Positions 8,485 through 17,271 of a stretch of 64,000 nucleotides of DNA are shown in pieces. The stretch covers positions 62,001 to 126,000 of the forward strand of contig NZ_QWEI01000005.1 in NCBI RefSeq assembly GCF_003515775.1. The letters run 5' to 3'. Within the stretch, counting starts at the first letter, position 1. Every line of letters begins with the position of its first letter. The notes under the pieces are model-generated. The model made no database searches and was not told the DNA's origin. It worked only from the letters and a program-made list of their open reading frames with translations. The position numbers were made by a program, and so were the translations under genes. This DNA comes from Ureibacillus yapensis (GTDB taxonomy: Bacteria; Bacillota; Bacilli; Bacillales_A; Planococcaceae).

Positions 8485-9267
8485 TTATTTCTTTTCGGCT
8501 AATGCCATCCATTCATCAATAATGATGGATTGGATATTTCCATCCACGGATTCAATTGAAAAATATTCTTGAATCGTCTTGCTGGCGGAAAGAAGATGGG
8601 CATCTACCACTTTGACTTGTTCCTCGGAAGTGGTTGTTCTTCTAACCCACTCAGGATAAGGAAATGTTTTTTTGCGATGATTTGCTTTCAGCAAGCTTAA
8701 GCCGGCATGTTCAAACCATTTTGTCCATTCCGATACAGAGTAGCTGCGAACATGGCTATCATCACGCAGTTTTTCCAATGTATTCACAAAGTCATCCAAA
8801 ACCGGGTCATCAGGAGCAATATTATCAATGAGCACGAACTTGCCACCCGGCTTTAGGACACGGGCAACTTCCTTCACAAAAAGTTGCGGGTTCGGAAAAT
8901 GGTGAGGGGCAATTCGGCAAGTGACTGCATCAAAAGTATTTTCCAAAAAAGGCAGTGATTCTGCATCCGCAATCACATAAAAAATATTCGATGCATATGG
9001 ATCCAAATGTTTTTTTGCTGTTTCAAGCATTCCATAAGTTAAGTCTGTTGCAAAAACTTGCCCTACATGAGGAGCCAGGGTTTTTACGACATGGCCCCCT
9101 CCTGTTGCAATATCGAGTGCGACAGAATCCGAAGTTACTTCCAGCCATTCTTTTAATAGTGCCAAATCTGAGCCCGTGGCATGCGTACTGCTTGTGACAT
9201 ATTTTTGGGCATGTTGTCCAAATTGCTGCTGAACTTTTTGCTTGATTTGTTCCGCTTGTTCACTCAT
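8485..9267 (-). CDS. Class I SAM-dependent methyltransferase (UbiE/YcgJ-like)
   Basis: A 260-residue soluble methyltransferase. Motif I is VALDIATGGGHV (about residues 53-64), the acidic SAM-ribose residue lies in VFATDLT, and the later strand motif is RVLKPGGKFVLID. It most resembles the small-molecule type 11 methyltransferases (UbiE/YcgJ-like), whose substrate varies and cannot be inferred. The start ATG has AAAGGAG 9 nt upstream. It sits between the CitS/CitT-type pair and the orphan tricarboxylate-binding protein, on the same strand as the latter, with 45 nt between the genes and no clear terminator, so read-through from the binding-protein gene is possible. Confidence 0.85.
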   Translation of the reverse strand: MSEQAEQIKQKVQQQFGQHAQKYVTSSTHATGSDLALLKEWLEVTSDSVALDIATGGGHVVKTLAPHVGQVFATDLTYGMLETAKKHLDPYASNIFYVIADAESLPFLENTFDAVTCRIAPHHFPNPQLFVKEVARVLKPGGKFVLIDNIAPDDPVLDDFVNTLEKLRDDSHVRSYSVSEWTKWFEHAGLSLLKANHRKKTFPYPEWVRRTTTSEEQVKVVDAHLLSASKTIQEYFSIESVDGNIQSIIIDEWMALAEKK

Positions 9268-9312
9268 TATTTGCTTCTCCTTTTTTTGGCTAAGATTCTT
9301 GAATGCTAAAAC

Positions 9313-10368
9313 CTACTTTTGCATATTTAACGATTCCAGAATTTCTTGGATCAAAACTTCCTGCTCCTCCAAAAACTTCACGAATTCCTCCGAATTCTTA
9401 TAACCGTCTTCCCAACCTTGTTTCTCGAGAGTAGATTGCCATTCAGGAGTCTGCGCCATTTCGGATAATGTTTGATCCCAGAATTCAACAGCATAGTCCG
9501 GCATTTCCTTTGGTCCGAACAAACCGCGCCAGATGGTGAATTCAGCATCAATGCCGGCTTCCTTATATGTTGGAATATCCGCATAAGTGCCTTGCAATCT
9601 TTCAGGAGAGGATATCCCTAGCACTCTTATTTTCCCTGCCTTCAAAAATTCGCCTGTGCCGGAAATGTCGGTAGCAAGAATATCAACAGTACCTCCAAGC
9701 AAAGCCGTCATGGCCTCTCCGCCTCCATCATAAGAGATAAACTTGATTTTCGTTGGATCCACTCCTGCTTTTACGGCAGGAAGCATTGCTACCAAGTGAT
9801 CTTGTGAACCGGGAGCAGAACCTCCAGCCAAAGAAAGGCTTTCAGGATTTTTCTTTAAATCTTCGAACAATGATTGTAAATCCTGATACTTAGAATCAGA
9901 TCTTACCGCAATCGCCCCATAATCCTTTGTCAGCTGTGCCAATGGCGTTAAATCTCTATAGGAATAAGGACTATTTCCTTCTTTCTTTAAATTGTTGATG
10001 ATGAGTGGAACAGAAGGCAAATATAGACGATATGGGTCTGTGGGATCTTGGTTGATAAAATCAGCGAGACCGACAGTTTGCCCGCCTCCAGGTTTATTTT
10101 CTACGGTCATTGTTTCTTTGACCAATCCTGTATCGGCCAATGTTTTGGTTAATGCTCGAGCAGTCGTATCAAGTCCTCCACCCGCGCCAGAAGGGGCATT
10201 AATTATAAATGCCTTTTCAGGATATGCAACTTCTCCATTGTTGGTTTCGGCTTCTCCCGAAGAAGAAGAATCTGAACCAGAACTTCCTCCGCAAGCAGCC
10301 AAACTTAGAACTAGTGCACCGCCTGCCAAAAAGCTACCCCATTTTTTAAACTTAAACGCAGCAAACAT
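9313..10368 (-). CDS. Tripartite tricarboxylate transporter substrate-binding lipoprotein (TctC/Bug family, YflP-like)
   Basis: A 351-residue lipoprotein with the lipobox LSLAACGG, a Ser/Gly-rich linker, and a TctC/Bug-type binding domain. Typical features are the N-terminal YPEKAFIINAPSGAGGGLDTTAR, the TVENKPGGGQTVGL strand (reads from about residue 85) and the central ISYDGGGEAMTALLGG. It should bind a citrate-like or other carboxylate outside the membrane. I start it at the ATG preceded by GGGGG AAATAAA; an upstream in-frame extension of 26 codons has no ribosome site. No tctA or tctB permease is in the window. In B. subtilis the homologue yflP is a neighbour of citS-citT, so an extracellular co-sensing role with the nearby kinase is possible. 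Confidence 0.88.
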   Translation of the reverse strand: MFAAFKFKKWGSFLAGGALVLSLAACGGSSGSDSSSSGEAETNNGEVAYPEKAFIINAPSGAGGGLDTTARALTKTLADTGLVKETMTVENKPGGGQTVGLADFINQDPTDPYRLYLPSVPLIINNLKKEGNSPYSYRDLTPLAQLTKDYGAIAVRSDSKYQDLQSLFEDLKKNPESLSLAGGSAPGSQDHLVAMLPAVKAGVDPTKIKFISYDGGGEAMTALLGGTVDILATDISGTGEFLKAGKIRVLGISSPERLQGTYADIPTYKEAGIDAEFTIWRGLFGPKEMPDYAVEFWDQTLSEMAQTPEWQSTLEKQGWEDGYKNSEEFVKFLEEQEVLIQEILESLNMQK

Positions 10369-10628
10369 TTTATTTCCCCCTTTGCATTGATAACGCTTAC
10401 AGGGAATCTTACCATTATCTGAAAATTTAGAATAGATTACAAGCATTCATTCAATTAAATCTCATAAGTTATCATTTTTTTTATATATTTCATGGGAAAT
10501 TTGCCATTCAGCATGAAAGGAAAAATGAAAAAGATAAAATGCATATATTTTTCTTCATGTTTCGCTTATTCCGTGAAAAAGTGGCATAATGAATAGACTA
10601 AATACTAATAGTAAGTAAGGATGACTAA

Positions 10629-11834
10629 ATGAGACAGTTAGTAGAACTCCAATTAAAATCAACATCCATTAAAGATATTACAAATGGCTACCCGTTAATC
10701 TTAAAAGAAGCAATTGAAAATTCTGACCTTACGATTGAAGAAGGAAGTTTATTGCGCTTGGTTGATAAAAATAATGGCTACGTTGCAACGGGATATTATG
10801 GAATTCAAAACAAGGGGATTGGTTGGGTTTTAACTCGTAAGGAAAAGGAAACAATCGACTTAAAATTCTTTGTAAAAAAACTTGGTGAAGCGATCCGGAA
10901 ACGTGCCAATTATAATGAATCTGAAGATACAACTGCTTTCCGTGTATTTAACGGTGAAGGGGATGGAATCGGTGGATTAACAATCGACTTCTTCAATGGC
11001 TTTTATATGGCAAGCTGGTATAGTGAAGGAATCTATTCATTCCGCAAAGACGTATATACCGCGCTGAACGAAGTAGTGAATACGCGCGGAATTTATGAAA
11101 AATTGCGTTTTAATAGGAACGGCCAATATGTAGAGCAGGATGATTACGTATCAGGCGAGAAAGGCGAGTTCCCATTAATCGTGAAGGAAAACGGCATGAA
11201 TTATGCAGTGGACTTAAATGATGGAGCCATGACAGGAATCTTCCTGGATCAGCGAAATGTTCGTAAGGCATTGCGGGATAAATATTCGGAAGGAAAAACG
11301 GTCCTGAATACTTTCTCTTATACAGGTGCATTTTCTGTCGCAGCCGCACTAGGAGGTTCTATCGGAACAACGAGTGTCGATTTGGCAAAGCGCAGCCTTC
11401 CAAAAACGATTGAACAATTTGCAGTCAATGGGATCGATTATGAATCACAGGACATCAAGGTAATGAATGTTTTTGATTACTTTAGCTATGCGGCACGCCA
11501 TGATTTGAAATTTGATGTTGTTGTCCTGGATCCGCCAAGCTTTGCCCGTACGAAAAAAATGACATTCAGTACAGCGAAAGATTACCCGAAACTAGTAAAA
11601 GATGCGCTGAAAATTACGAATGATGATGGCATTATTATTGCCTCAACCAACAATGCAAGTTTTAACATGAAAAAATTCAAAACATTTATTGATAAAGCCT
11701 TTAAAGAAACGAATACGCGCTATAAAATTTTGGAAGAGCATCAGCTCCCGGAGGATTTTGCTGTTCCGCATAATTTTCCTGAGTTTAACTATTTAAAAGT
11801 AGTATTTATCAAAGTAATGAAACCTGGGAAGTGA
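10629..11834 (+). CDS. Class I SAM-dependent rRNA methyltransferase (RlmI/YwbD-like)
   Basis: A 401-residue protein with an N-terminal PUA-type RNA-binding region (about 1-75), an RlmI-specific linker, and a Rossmann methyltransferase domain (about 175-395). The SAM motif is VLNTFSYTGAFSVAAALGG, and the catalytic-loop motif VVLDPPSFAR is the hallmark of the RlmI/RlmL-type 23S rRNA cytosine/guanine methyltransferases. A product such as m5C in 23S rRNA is expected by homology but not proven. A weak sigma-A-like promoter (TTCGCT, 18 bp, CATAAT) lies about 45 nt upstream. A 62-codon gene follows after 4 nt and is probably co-transcribed. Confidence 0.88.
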   Translation: MRQLVELQLKSTSIKDITNGYPLILKEAIENSDLTIEEGSLLRLVDKNNGYVATGYYGIQNKGIGWVLTRKEKETIDLKFFVKKLGEAIRKRANYNESEDTTAFRVFNGEGDGIGGLTIDFFNGFYMASWYSEGIYSFRKDVYTALNEVVNTRGIYEKLRFNRNGQYVEQDDYVSGEKGEFPLIVKENGMNYAVDLNDGAMTGIFLDQRNVRKALRDKYSEGKTVLNTFSYTGAFSVAAALGGSIGTTSVDLAKRSLPKTIEQFAVNGIDYESQDIKVMNVFDYFSYAARHDLKFDVVVLDPPSFARTKKMTFSTAKDYPKLVKDALKITNDDGIIIASTNNASFNMKKFKTFIDKAFKETNTRYKILEEHQLPEDFAVPHNFPEFNYLKVVFIKVMKPGK

Positions 11835-11838
11835 CAAG

Positions 11839-12027
11839 ATGAAATATAATAAAACAGTCATGACAAAATTAATCAATGAACATCGTGAATTGCATGATGA
11901 ATTGAAGAGAATAAAAGCTGAAATGGGCTTGGAAAAAAACTTGGCGATTAAGGCATTATACCATTCTGCAGTAGCGGATAATGGCCGATACATGCAGGAT
12001 TATCAAGATTTAGAACGCAGGCAATAA
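11839..12027 (+). CDS. Small hypothetical protein (62 aa), charged, coiled-coil-like
   Basis: I do not recognise this protein. It is hydrophilic and mainly helical by composition (KLINEHRELHDELKRIKAEM looks like a short coiled coil), with no signal peptide or transmembrane segment. The ATG lies 4 nt after the methyltransferase stop, with a GGGAAG site overlapping the end of that gene, so the two are translationally linked. A strong terminator follows directly, which supports this being the real last gene of the unit. Confidence 0.65.
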   Translation: MKYNKTVMTKLINEHRELHDELKRIKAEMGLEKNLAIKALYHSAVADNGRYMQDYQDLERRQ

Positions 12028-12030
12028 TAG

Positions 12031-12069
12031 CAAAGCCCTGTTCCACTAAAAATGCGGAACAGGGCTTTG
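12031..12069 (+). terminator. Rho-independent terminator after rRNA methyltransferase unit
   Basis: A perfect 14-bp GC-rich stem (CAAAGCCCTGTTCC with GGAACAGGGCTTTG) is followed by TTTGGTTTT. Confidence 0.85.
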
Positions 12070-12119
12070 TTTGGTTTTGCCTTGAATTTTGTGCCAATGG
12101 ACATAATCAAGCTCGAATT

Positions 12120-13079
12120 TCATCGATTTTGATTATAGTCCGATTGATTTAATTCTTGAATTGTGGAAGAGGCACTTGCTTTTCTAGAATGCATTTTAAT
12201 CGGGAAAAGGTTAGCACCCAGTTCATTTAATACGATTGCCGCCAGAATAATGGCTGTACCCAACCATTGAAGTGGGGTGACGGTTTCCGACAAAATAAGG
12301 CTGGCTGATAGAATTGCAATAGGCAATTCAACGGATGTTAATATATTGGCGATTCCTCCTGAAACTAAAGGAGCACCTACCGCGTAAAATAATGGCGGAA
12401 GAACCGATCCAAAGAATGAAACGCCAACTGCAGTCATTAATAAGTTGTATTCCAATGGAAGGACGGTTGGAATGTCACGCATGAAAAGAACCAGTACCAA
12501 GATGGCTGACCCTGTGGACATGATAGAACTTCTTGTCCATGCATCCACATTGACCGCTACTTTCCCGCTGAAAAAAATAAAACCTGCATAAGTAAATGCA
12601 GACAGAAGTCCATACACAATTCCTTTCACAGGCAATCCCTGTATGTCCCCGTTGACAATATTTGAAGCAAAATAGACCCCGATCAAAATGAGGAAAATCG
12701 ACAAGACCGTAACAGGTGCCGGTTTTATTTTGCTGAAAGCCCATTCCAAAATAATCCCTATCCAAACAAATTGAAACATTAAAATAATGGATAAGGAAGC
12801 TGGCAAGTATTGCATCGAGGCATAATAAAAAATACTCGTCAAACCAATAAAACAACCGGTCCCCATGATTTGAAAAATATTTTTCCTAGTGAGCCCTTTA
12901 AAGCTGGAGCGTTTTATTAAAGTTAAAGTCCATAATAGCAACGAGGAAATTACCATCTGAACGATAATAATTTGGCCAAGCGAGTAACCGTACTTGAAGC
13001 CTAATTTGGCAAAGATGGGTGTAAAGCCAAAACATGATGCCCCTAATAAAATAAATAAAATTCCTTTATTTAATTTCAC
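12120..13079 (-). CDS. EamA/DMT-family transporter
   Basis: A 319-residue integral membrane protein with ten hydrophobic helices arranged as two EamA repeats (about residues 5-140 and 150-285), the signature layout of drug/metabolite transporters. Repeat starts such as GILFILLGASCFGFTPIFAK and the second-half GIVYGLLSAFTYAGFIFFSG fit the family. Such exporters move amino acids, purines or other metabolites; the substrate is unknown. The start is GTG with AGGAGG 9 nt upstream. The last 35 residues form a hydrophilic tail. It converges on the rRNA methyltransferase unit and appears monocistronic. Confidence 0.88.
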   Translation of the reverse strand: MKLNKGILFILLGASCFGFTPIFAKLGFKYGYSLGQIIIVQMVISSLLLWTLTLIKRSSFKGLTRKNIFQIMGTGCFIGLTSIFYYASMQYLPASLSIILMFQFVWIGIILEWAFSKIKPAPVTVLSIFLILIGVYFASNIVNGDIQGLPVKGIVYGLLSAFTYAGFIFFSGKVAVNVDAWTRSSIMSTGSAILVLVLFMRDIPTVLPLEYNLLMTAVGVSFFGSVLPPLFYAVGAPLVSGGIANILTSVELPIAILSASLILSETVTPLQWLGTAIILAAIVLNELGANLFPIKMHSRKASASSTIQELNQSDYNQNR

Positions 13080-13232
13080 CTTATTAGACCTCCTAAAATA
13101 ATTATAATTTACTATATTATAATAGCATAAAGTAGCAGATTAGAGGTCTTTCTTTCTCTTTTTAAATGAAGAGATTACTTGCGTTTAATCAATCACATTA
13201 TACTTTCAATAAAATGAGAGATGGAAAGCCAA

Positions 13233-13916
13233 TTAGATAAAATGAATCAAAAGAAATGCAGCCGTTATGTTGGCCAATGCATGGGCCAGCCATGCAACAT
13301 ACACGCTGTTCGTTTTATAAAAAAGATAGCCATAAAAAACACTATCAATAAAAACCGTTGCTAAATCAATCATTACAACAAATGGTGTCCCGTCGGAAAT
13401 GTGCAATGCTGCAAACACAATAGAAGTAATCAAAATCGAGTAGAGAGGGCTCAGTTTTAAATTGATTCTTTTTTGAAACAATCCTCTAAAGACGACTTCT
13501 TCTACCAGAGCAAGGACCAGCAAAGTTAAAACAAGCCCGATATTAAAGGAGGCAATAAAAGAAGTTCTTTCCTTAACATGTGATAATAATTCAGGAGAGA
13601 AATTTTTAAAGACATAAAAGTAAAATGCCTGCAGCAGAAAAGCGACTGTCAAAAATGCCACCCAGGTAGATTGAAGGTCCTGTAATAATCCCTTAAATTT
13701 AAAGATTACTAATAGATTGGAATGCTTCCTGACTCTATTTTCAATAAAAAAGTAAAGGAAAGGAAGAATCGAAACAATACCCAGAAACTTAGGAAAGAGA
13801 AATACCGTTGCCACTAGAACTGACATCATAAAAAGCGTTTCGTAAAATTGCCTTTTTTCTTCATCCCTTTTTGCCAGCTTTTCCTTTTGGAGGCCGGGAA
13901 ATTTATCGAGTTCCAT
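13233..13916 (-). CDS. CPBP-family intramembrane glutamic endopeptidase
   Basis: A 227-residue membrane protein of the CPBP (Abi, Rce1-like) family. Motif 1 is ALVEEVVFRG (Glu139, Glu140, Arg144), motif 2 is ALHIS (His172), and the last motif is WLAHALAN (His211, Asn215), so all expected catalytic positions are present. Family members cleave prenylated or membrane peptides and in Gram-positives are linked to bacteriocin self-immunity or regulation. I use the ATG preceded by GGGGTG at 9 nt; an upstream ATG (13929-13931) has no ribosome site. It lies 20 nt after the preceding membrane-protein gene and is probably its co-transcribed partner. Confidence 0.88.
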   Translation of the reverse strand: MELDKFPGLQKEKLAKRDEEKRQFYETLFMMSVLVATVFLFPKFLGIVSILPFLYFFIENRVRKHSNLLVIFKFKGLLQDLQSTWVAFLTVAFLLQAFYFYVFKNFSPELLSHVKERTSFIASFNIGLVLTLLVLALVEEVVFRGLFQKRINLKLSPLYSILITSIVFAALHISDGTPFVVMIDLATVFIDSVFYGYLFYKTNSVYVAWLAHALANITAAFLLIHFI

Positions 13917-13936
13917 AGTGATGCACCCCATTCATT

Positions 13937-14623
13937 TTATTCAATATCGCCATGAATTGAAGGACTTATAGACAATGGAGGCTTTTTTAATAAAAGAACA
14001 CCATTATACATAAACCATGCAGGCACAATCACCAATCCGCCCACCCCCATTCCAATCATCACTAGGGGAGAAAAGCCAGTTATATTTCCCAGAACGGTTA
14101 GGATAAAACAGCTACCGCCAATGAAGCCTAAAACCGATAAGTTTTTGCTTATTTTAAAATAATAAACACTTACCGTAATCATCCAGATACCGACGAAGCC
14201 AAAATCAATCCAGCCTTGAGGACTTAATTCTACCAATCCGACCCAACCAATTACGACTGCATCCAGAACAGCTCCGCCAGCATGTACGGCATCGTGGCTT
14301 AGTTCATGATCCAATCCAGTTTGTCGAAAATTGTTAATGGCAAGCAAAGCGAAACCGATGATTGCCATCACTTGGGAATAGGGGTACCATTCACTATTTT
14401 TCGTTTGGTTTTCTAATGTTCGGGAAATCGTCAATACCACCATAATTCCCAGGATCCCCAAGGCCCCCAATATATAATGAACCAACATCAGTTGGTTCAT
14501 ATAGGTTACATGGTCAATGACAGCATTTTCTCCTGGCGGTGAAAGCAAGACCACAATGACAGTAAGCAAATAACAGATTCCAACAAGGATGGCAGAAATC
14601 CCGCCTAATCTAGTTTTCTTCAT
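13937..14623 (-). CDS. Polytopic membrane protein of unknown function (DUF4386-like)
   Basis: A 228-residue protein with about seven predicted transmembrane helices and short loops. The first helix follows a KKTRLGG start and the sequence has the feel of DUF4386/DUF998-type membrane proteins, but I cannot assign a function. The true start is the ATG with GGAGG 6 nt upstream; an in-frame extension of 33 codons reaches into the end of the preceding hydrolase gene and lacks a ribosome site. It lies between a membrane-bound alpha/beta hydrolase and a CPBP protease-like gene on the same strand, suggesting one envelope-related unit. Confidence 0.7.
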   Translation of the reverse strand: MKKTRLGGISAILVGICYLLTVIVVLLSPPGENAVIDHVTYMNQLMLVHYILGALGILGIMVVLTISRTLENQTKNSEWYPYSQVMAIIGFALLAINNFRQTGLDHELSHDAVHAGGAVLDAVVIGWVGLVELSPQGWIDFGFVGIWMITVSVYYFKISKNLSVLGFIGGSCFILTVLGNITGFSPLVMIGMGVGGLVIVPAWFMYNGVLLLKKPPLSISPSIHGDIE

Positions 14624-14690
14624 AAAAGACCTCCATTGTTTAAGTTGGCATCCAATAAACAAGCAGTCACACAACCATTGATAGGGAATT

Positions 14691-16001
14691 TTAATAAGTT
14701 TCCTCTGGATTGAAATGCCCAATTCCCTTTAATTTTTCATCAAAAAATTCAAGTATTAATTCATTCTCCGTTTCAATACAATAAGTTTGATCAATTTCAG
14801 CTTTTCCGCCTTGCAGAAGGTTTGCAAGAATCGGAGAGACGAGCGGCAAATCGGTCAAACTTAAATGTTTGGCACCTTCAAAATGAACGGTATATGCCTG
14901 TTTGAATTGTTCGTTATCAAGTTTGTTCGCTGCATAAAGAGAGTTGCTTTCAAGCTGCCCCCATACATCGTCCGAATAAATATTAAAAATGGGTGTTGTA
15001 TAAGCTTCGTTGCTTGCAACATACTCCTTGGTGTTGTCATCGTAAATCAGTTCGCTGAAGAAAGGGGCGTCAATATTTACAACAGCACTAATATCATCCC
15101 GTTCCCGGCCTACCCAAGCACCGGCTGCACCGCCCATTGAATGCCCGAAAACCCCTATAGTTTCGAAATCGATCTGTTGGTACAGGGAATTCTCGCCGCT
15201 TTTGGCTTTTGCGATGATTGTATCAATGACAAAGTTCATATCGTCCCTGCGCAGTTTCATCCACTTTTGTATGAGTTCGTACAGTTCTTCTTTTGAATAG
15301 ACACCTTTATTCATGTTATCGATTTCCTTGTTGTAAGCTGTGTTGAGCATAACCATCTCTCCATTCTCTGAACGAGTATAGAAAGAATGATAAGGATGAT
15401 CGATTGAAGCCACTATATACCCATGGCTTGCCAGTTCGTTATAAGTCGAAGTGTTGCTTGCCTTAACGCCGTAAGCTCCATGAGAGAACACCAGCAAAGG
15501 AAACTTGCCCTCTGCGTTTTTGGGATACCAAAACTCTACATTGACAAATCGGTTGTCTCCCTTGTCGCTGAATTCTTCAATCCGGCTTTCGTCAATATAG
15601 GTGTAAGTAGCAGTATCCACTTTATATTCACCGGTTACCTTCGGCGGATCATGCTGCGGAAAAACAATGGCAGGTGAGAATGCAATGATAGTAACCAATA
15701 TCACTAAAATCGATTTCCATACAATACGGGAAGCACTATACTTCCTGTTATGGGTTCTGCCGCGAATAAGTGAAACGGTTGCTTTGACAGCCAAAATGAA
15801 GAGCAGGAGTGCAATCAATCCCCATCTGAGACTCCATTCAATGACCGATGCAAACGTCAGTATTAAAAAGACGATAAATAATCCAATTCGAATCCAATTT
15901 TTCACTTTTGCATGTTGTTGCTTTGTTGCCAAACAGTAGATTGCAAATCCAATTTCGTAAATCAATACAACCAATAAAAGAAACATCCCCATAATTGTCA
16001 C
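14691..16001 (-). CDS. Membrane-bound alpha/beta hydrolase, PAF-acetylhydrolase/dienelactone-hydrolase-like
   Basis: A 436-residue protein. Four transmembrane helices occupy residues about 5-115, then an alpha/beta-hydrolase domain faces presumably outward. The nucleophile elbow is GVFGHSMGGAAG (Ser288), the oxyanion strand is PLLVFSHGAYG (about 168-178), and a late His occurs in EGAKHLSLTDLP. The layout matches bacterial homologues of platelet-activating-factor acetylhydrolase, which cut short esters or lipids; the natural substrate is unknown. The start is GTG with AAAGGG 5 nt upstream; an ATG three codons later is possible. Two membrane-protein genes follow on the same strand, the next 67 nt away. 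Confidence 0.82.
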   Translation of the reverse strand: MTIMGMFLLLVVLIYEIGFAIYCLATKQQHAKVKNWIRIGLFIVFLILTFASVIEWSLRWGLIALLLFILAVKATVSLIRGRTHNRKYSASRIVWKSILVILVTIIAFSPAIVFPQHDPPKVTGEYKVDTATYTYIDESRIEEFSDKGDNRFVNVEFWYPKNAEGKFPLLVFSHGAYGVKASNTSTYNELASHGYIVASIDHPYHSFYTRSENGEMVMLNTAYNKEIDNMNKGVYSKEELYELIQKWMKLRRDDMNFVIDTIIAKAKSGENSLYQQIDFETIGVFGHSMGGAAGAWVGRERDDISAVVNIDAPFFSELIYDDNTKEYVASNEAYTTPIFNIYSDDVWGQLESNSLYAANKLDNEQFKQAYTVHFEGAKHLSLTDLPLVSPILANLLQGGKAEIDQTYCIETENELILEFFDEKLKGIGHFNPEETY

Positions 16002-16109
16002 TCATTCCCTTTGAATAAATTTCCATGAGCTCATCATAAAAAATCCCCCAAAGGAAGTATATAGAAATTCAGTAAGTTGCATTCATAGACCAATAAGTTG
16101 CTAAAAGGA

Positions 16110-16163
16110 AATGTCCCCAAGACATCTCCTTTTTCTGCGCGCCGAAAGTAAAGCGACAGGCGC
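16110..16163. repeat. Two small stem-loops, one resembling the interspersed GC-rich repeat unit
   Basis: ATGTC-cccaa-GACAT (16110-16124) and GCGCC-15 nt-GGCGC (16139-16163) lie between the DUF3021 and hydrolase genes. On the minus strand the second reads CTGTCGCTTTACTTTCGGCG, very close to the tandem unit CTGTCGCTTCGCTTTCGCGC in the repeat near 30.5 kb. It lacks a clean T-tract on either side, so I regard it as a repeat remnant that may also attenuate transcription. Confidence 0.45.
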
Positions 16164-16170
16164 AAAAAGC

Positions 16171-16605
16171 CTACTCATAAGCATCTTTCTTGAAAGCTTT
16201 TAATTTTTCATTAATTTTCTCGGCTTCTTTTTTATCATTTTTCCATGAAAGCAGACGAACGAGAATATAAACAGCTGCAACCTGCAGTGCCAAAATGATT
16301 GCCTCCAGCAAGTTGCCTACAATCCTGAACACGATGCAAAGGGCGATCAATAGTGTTTCCAAAACAATAAAATGCAGGACCACTCTGAAACGCATTTTCT
16401 TCTCGCTTGGATTAGAAGGCGTGTATAAAATGAATCCCAATAATGCACTTAAAAATGAAAAGGCCATGACGATATAAATTTCCTTAATATCAAAGGGCAC
16501 AGTTGGTTCGTATAGCTGCCGCAAAACTGTCATCATGATCATGATGGCTGCAAAGATGAGCAAGAAATTTTTTATGATTTTCTGTAAAAACCCGGTAATC
16601 TTCAT
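16171..16605 (-). CDS. DUF3021 family membrane protein (partner of LytTR regulator)
   Basis: A 144-residue membrane protein with four predicted helices (about 12-32, 43-62, 76-96, 102-121) and a charged cytoplasmic tail. Length, helix layout and position right after a LytTR gene match DUF3021. In streptococcal LytTR regulatory systems (HdrRM, BrsRM) the membrane partner holds the LytTR activator inactive until a signal arrives; I infer the same role here. The ATG is 14 nt after the LytTR stop. No other known function can be read from the sequence. Confidence 0.82.
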   Translation of the reverse strand: MKITGFLQKIIKNFLLIFAAIMIMMTVLRQLYEPTVPFDIKEIYIVMAFSFLSALLGFILYTPSNPSEKKMRFRVVLHFIVLETLLIALCIVFRIVGNLLEAIILALQVAAVYILVRLLSWKNDKKEAEKINEKLKAFKKDAYE

Positions 16606-16619
16606 TTTTCCATCCTCCC

Positions 16620-17057
16620 TTACAGTCCCAGCATGCTTTTTAGGACAGGAACATACTGTCTCGATACCACAGCCCGCTCCCCATTATCAAGAACGGCTTC
16701 AAACCGGCCGCTAATGGACGGATAGATGGATGAAATCTTGGTGATATTCAAAATTGTTGACTTGGATGCGCGAAAACAGTCTTTCCCTTTGAATAATTCC
16801 TCCAGCTCATAAAGCTTTTGTTTTGATTCGAAAACGCTATTCTTGCAATAAATAAACACTTTCCCGTCAACCGCCTCAAAATAATAAATATCACCAAGTT
16901 TAATGCGGTGAACTTTTCCATTTTGATAGCCATGTATCACGAAGTTTTCGGTTTTTAGCTTGTTGATCATTTCGTAGATTTCATCATTTACTTCATGGCA
17001 TTTTATCAAGATTTCTTCCATTAGATCCTTGCTTATTTGTTCAATTGAAATTTTCAT
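16620..17057 (-). CDS. LytTR-family DNA-binding regulator
   Basis: A 145-residue regulator consisting of a short helical N-terminus (residues 1-40) and a LytTR DNA-binding domain (about 45-145). Characteristic stretches are LGDIYYFEAVDGKVFIY, FRASKSTILNITKI and NGERAVVSRQYVPVLK. It has no receiver domain, so it is a stand-alone LytTR protein of the HdrR/BrsR type, expected to be controlled by the co-encoded DUF3021 membrane protein. The ATG is preceded by GGGGG at 5 nt; an 11-codon upstream extension is not supported. LytTR regulators usually bind pairs of direct repeats and autoregulate; I saw only one loose match (ACCGTTAAA at 17103-17111). Confidence 0.87.
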   Translation of the reverse strand: MKISIEQISKDLMEEILIKCHEVNDEIYEMINKLKTENFVIHGYQNGKVHRIKLGDIYYFEAVDGKVFIYCKNSVFESKQKLYELEELFKGKDCFRASKSTILNITKISSIYPSISGRFEAVLDNGERAVVSRQYVPVLKSMLGL

Positions 17058-17271
17058 ATTTCCCCCACCACAATTTAGAAATTGGACCATCTTATTTTAT
17101 TTACCGTTAAACGCCTCCATATTCCTATTTAATCATTCTCATTTATAAGAATAAACTCCTTTTTTTTAGAAAAGTTGTTGGTTCTTTGGTTCAGTTTTTA
17201 CCAGAATTAACCACGCAAAATTTTGTAAATGATATGATAAAAATGTAATCAAATAGAAGGGGTGGGTAAAA

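Noticed and set aside
17103-17111. ACCGTTAAA as a LytTR binding site
   Set aside because: Single copy with one mismatch to the loose consensus; LytTR sites come as spaced direct repeats and no partner was found.
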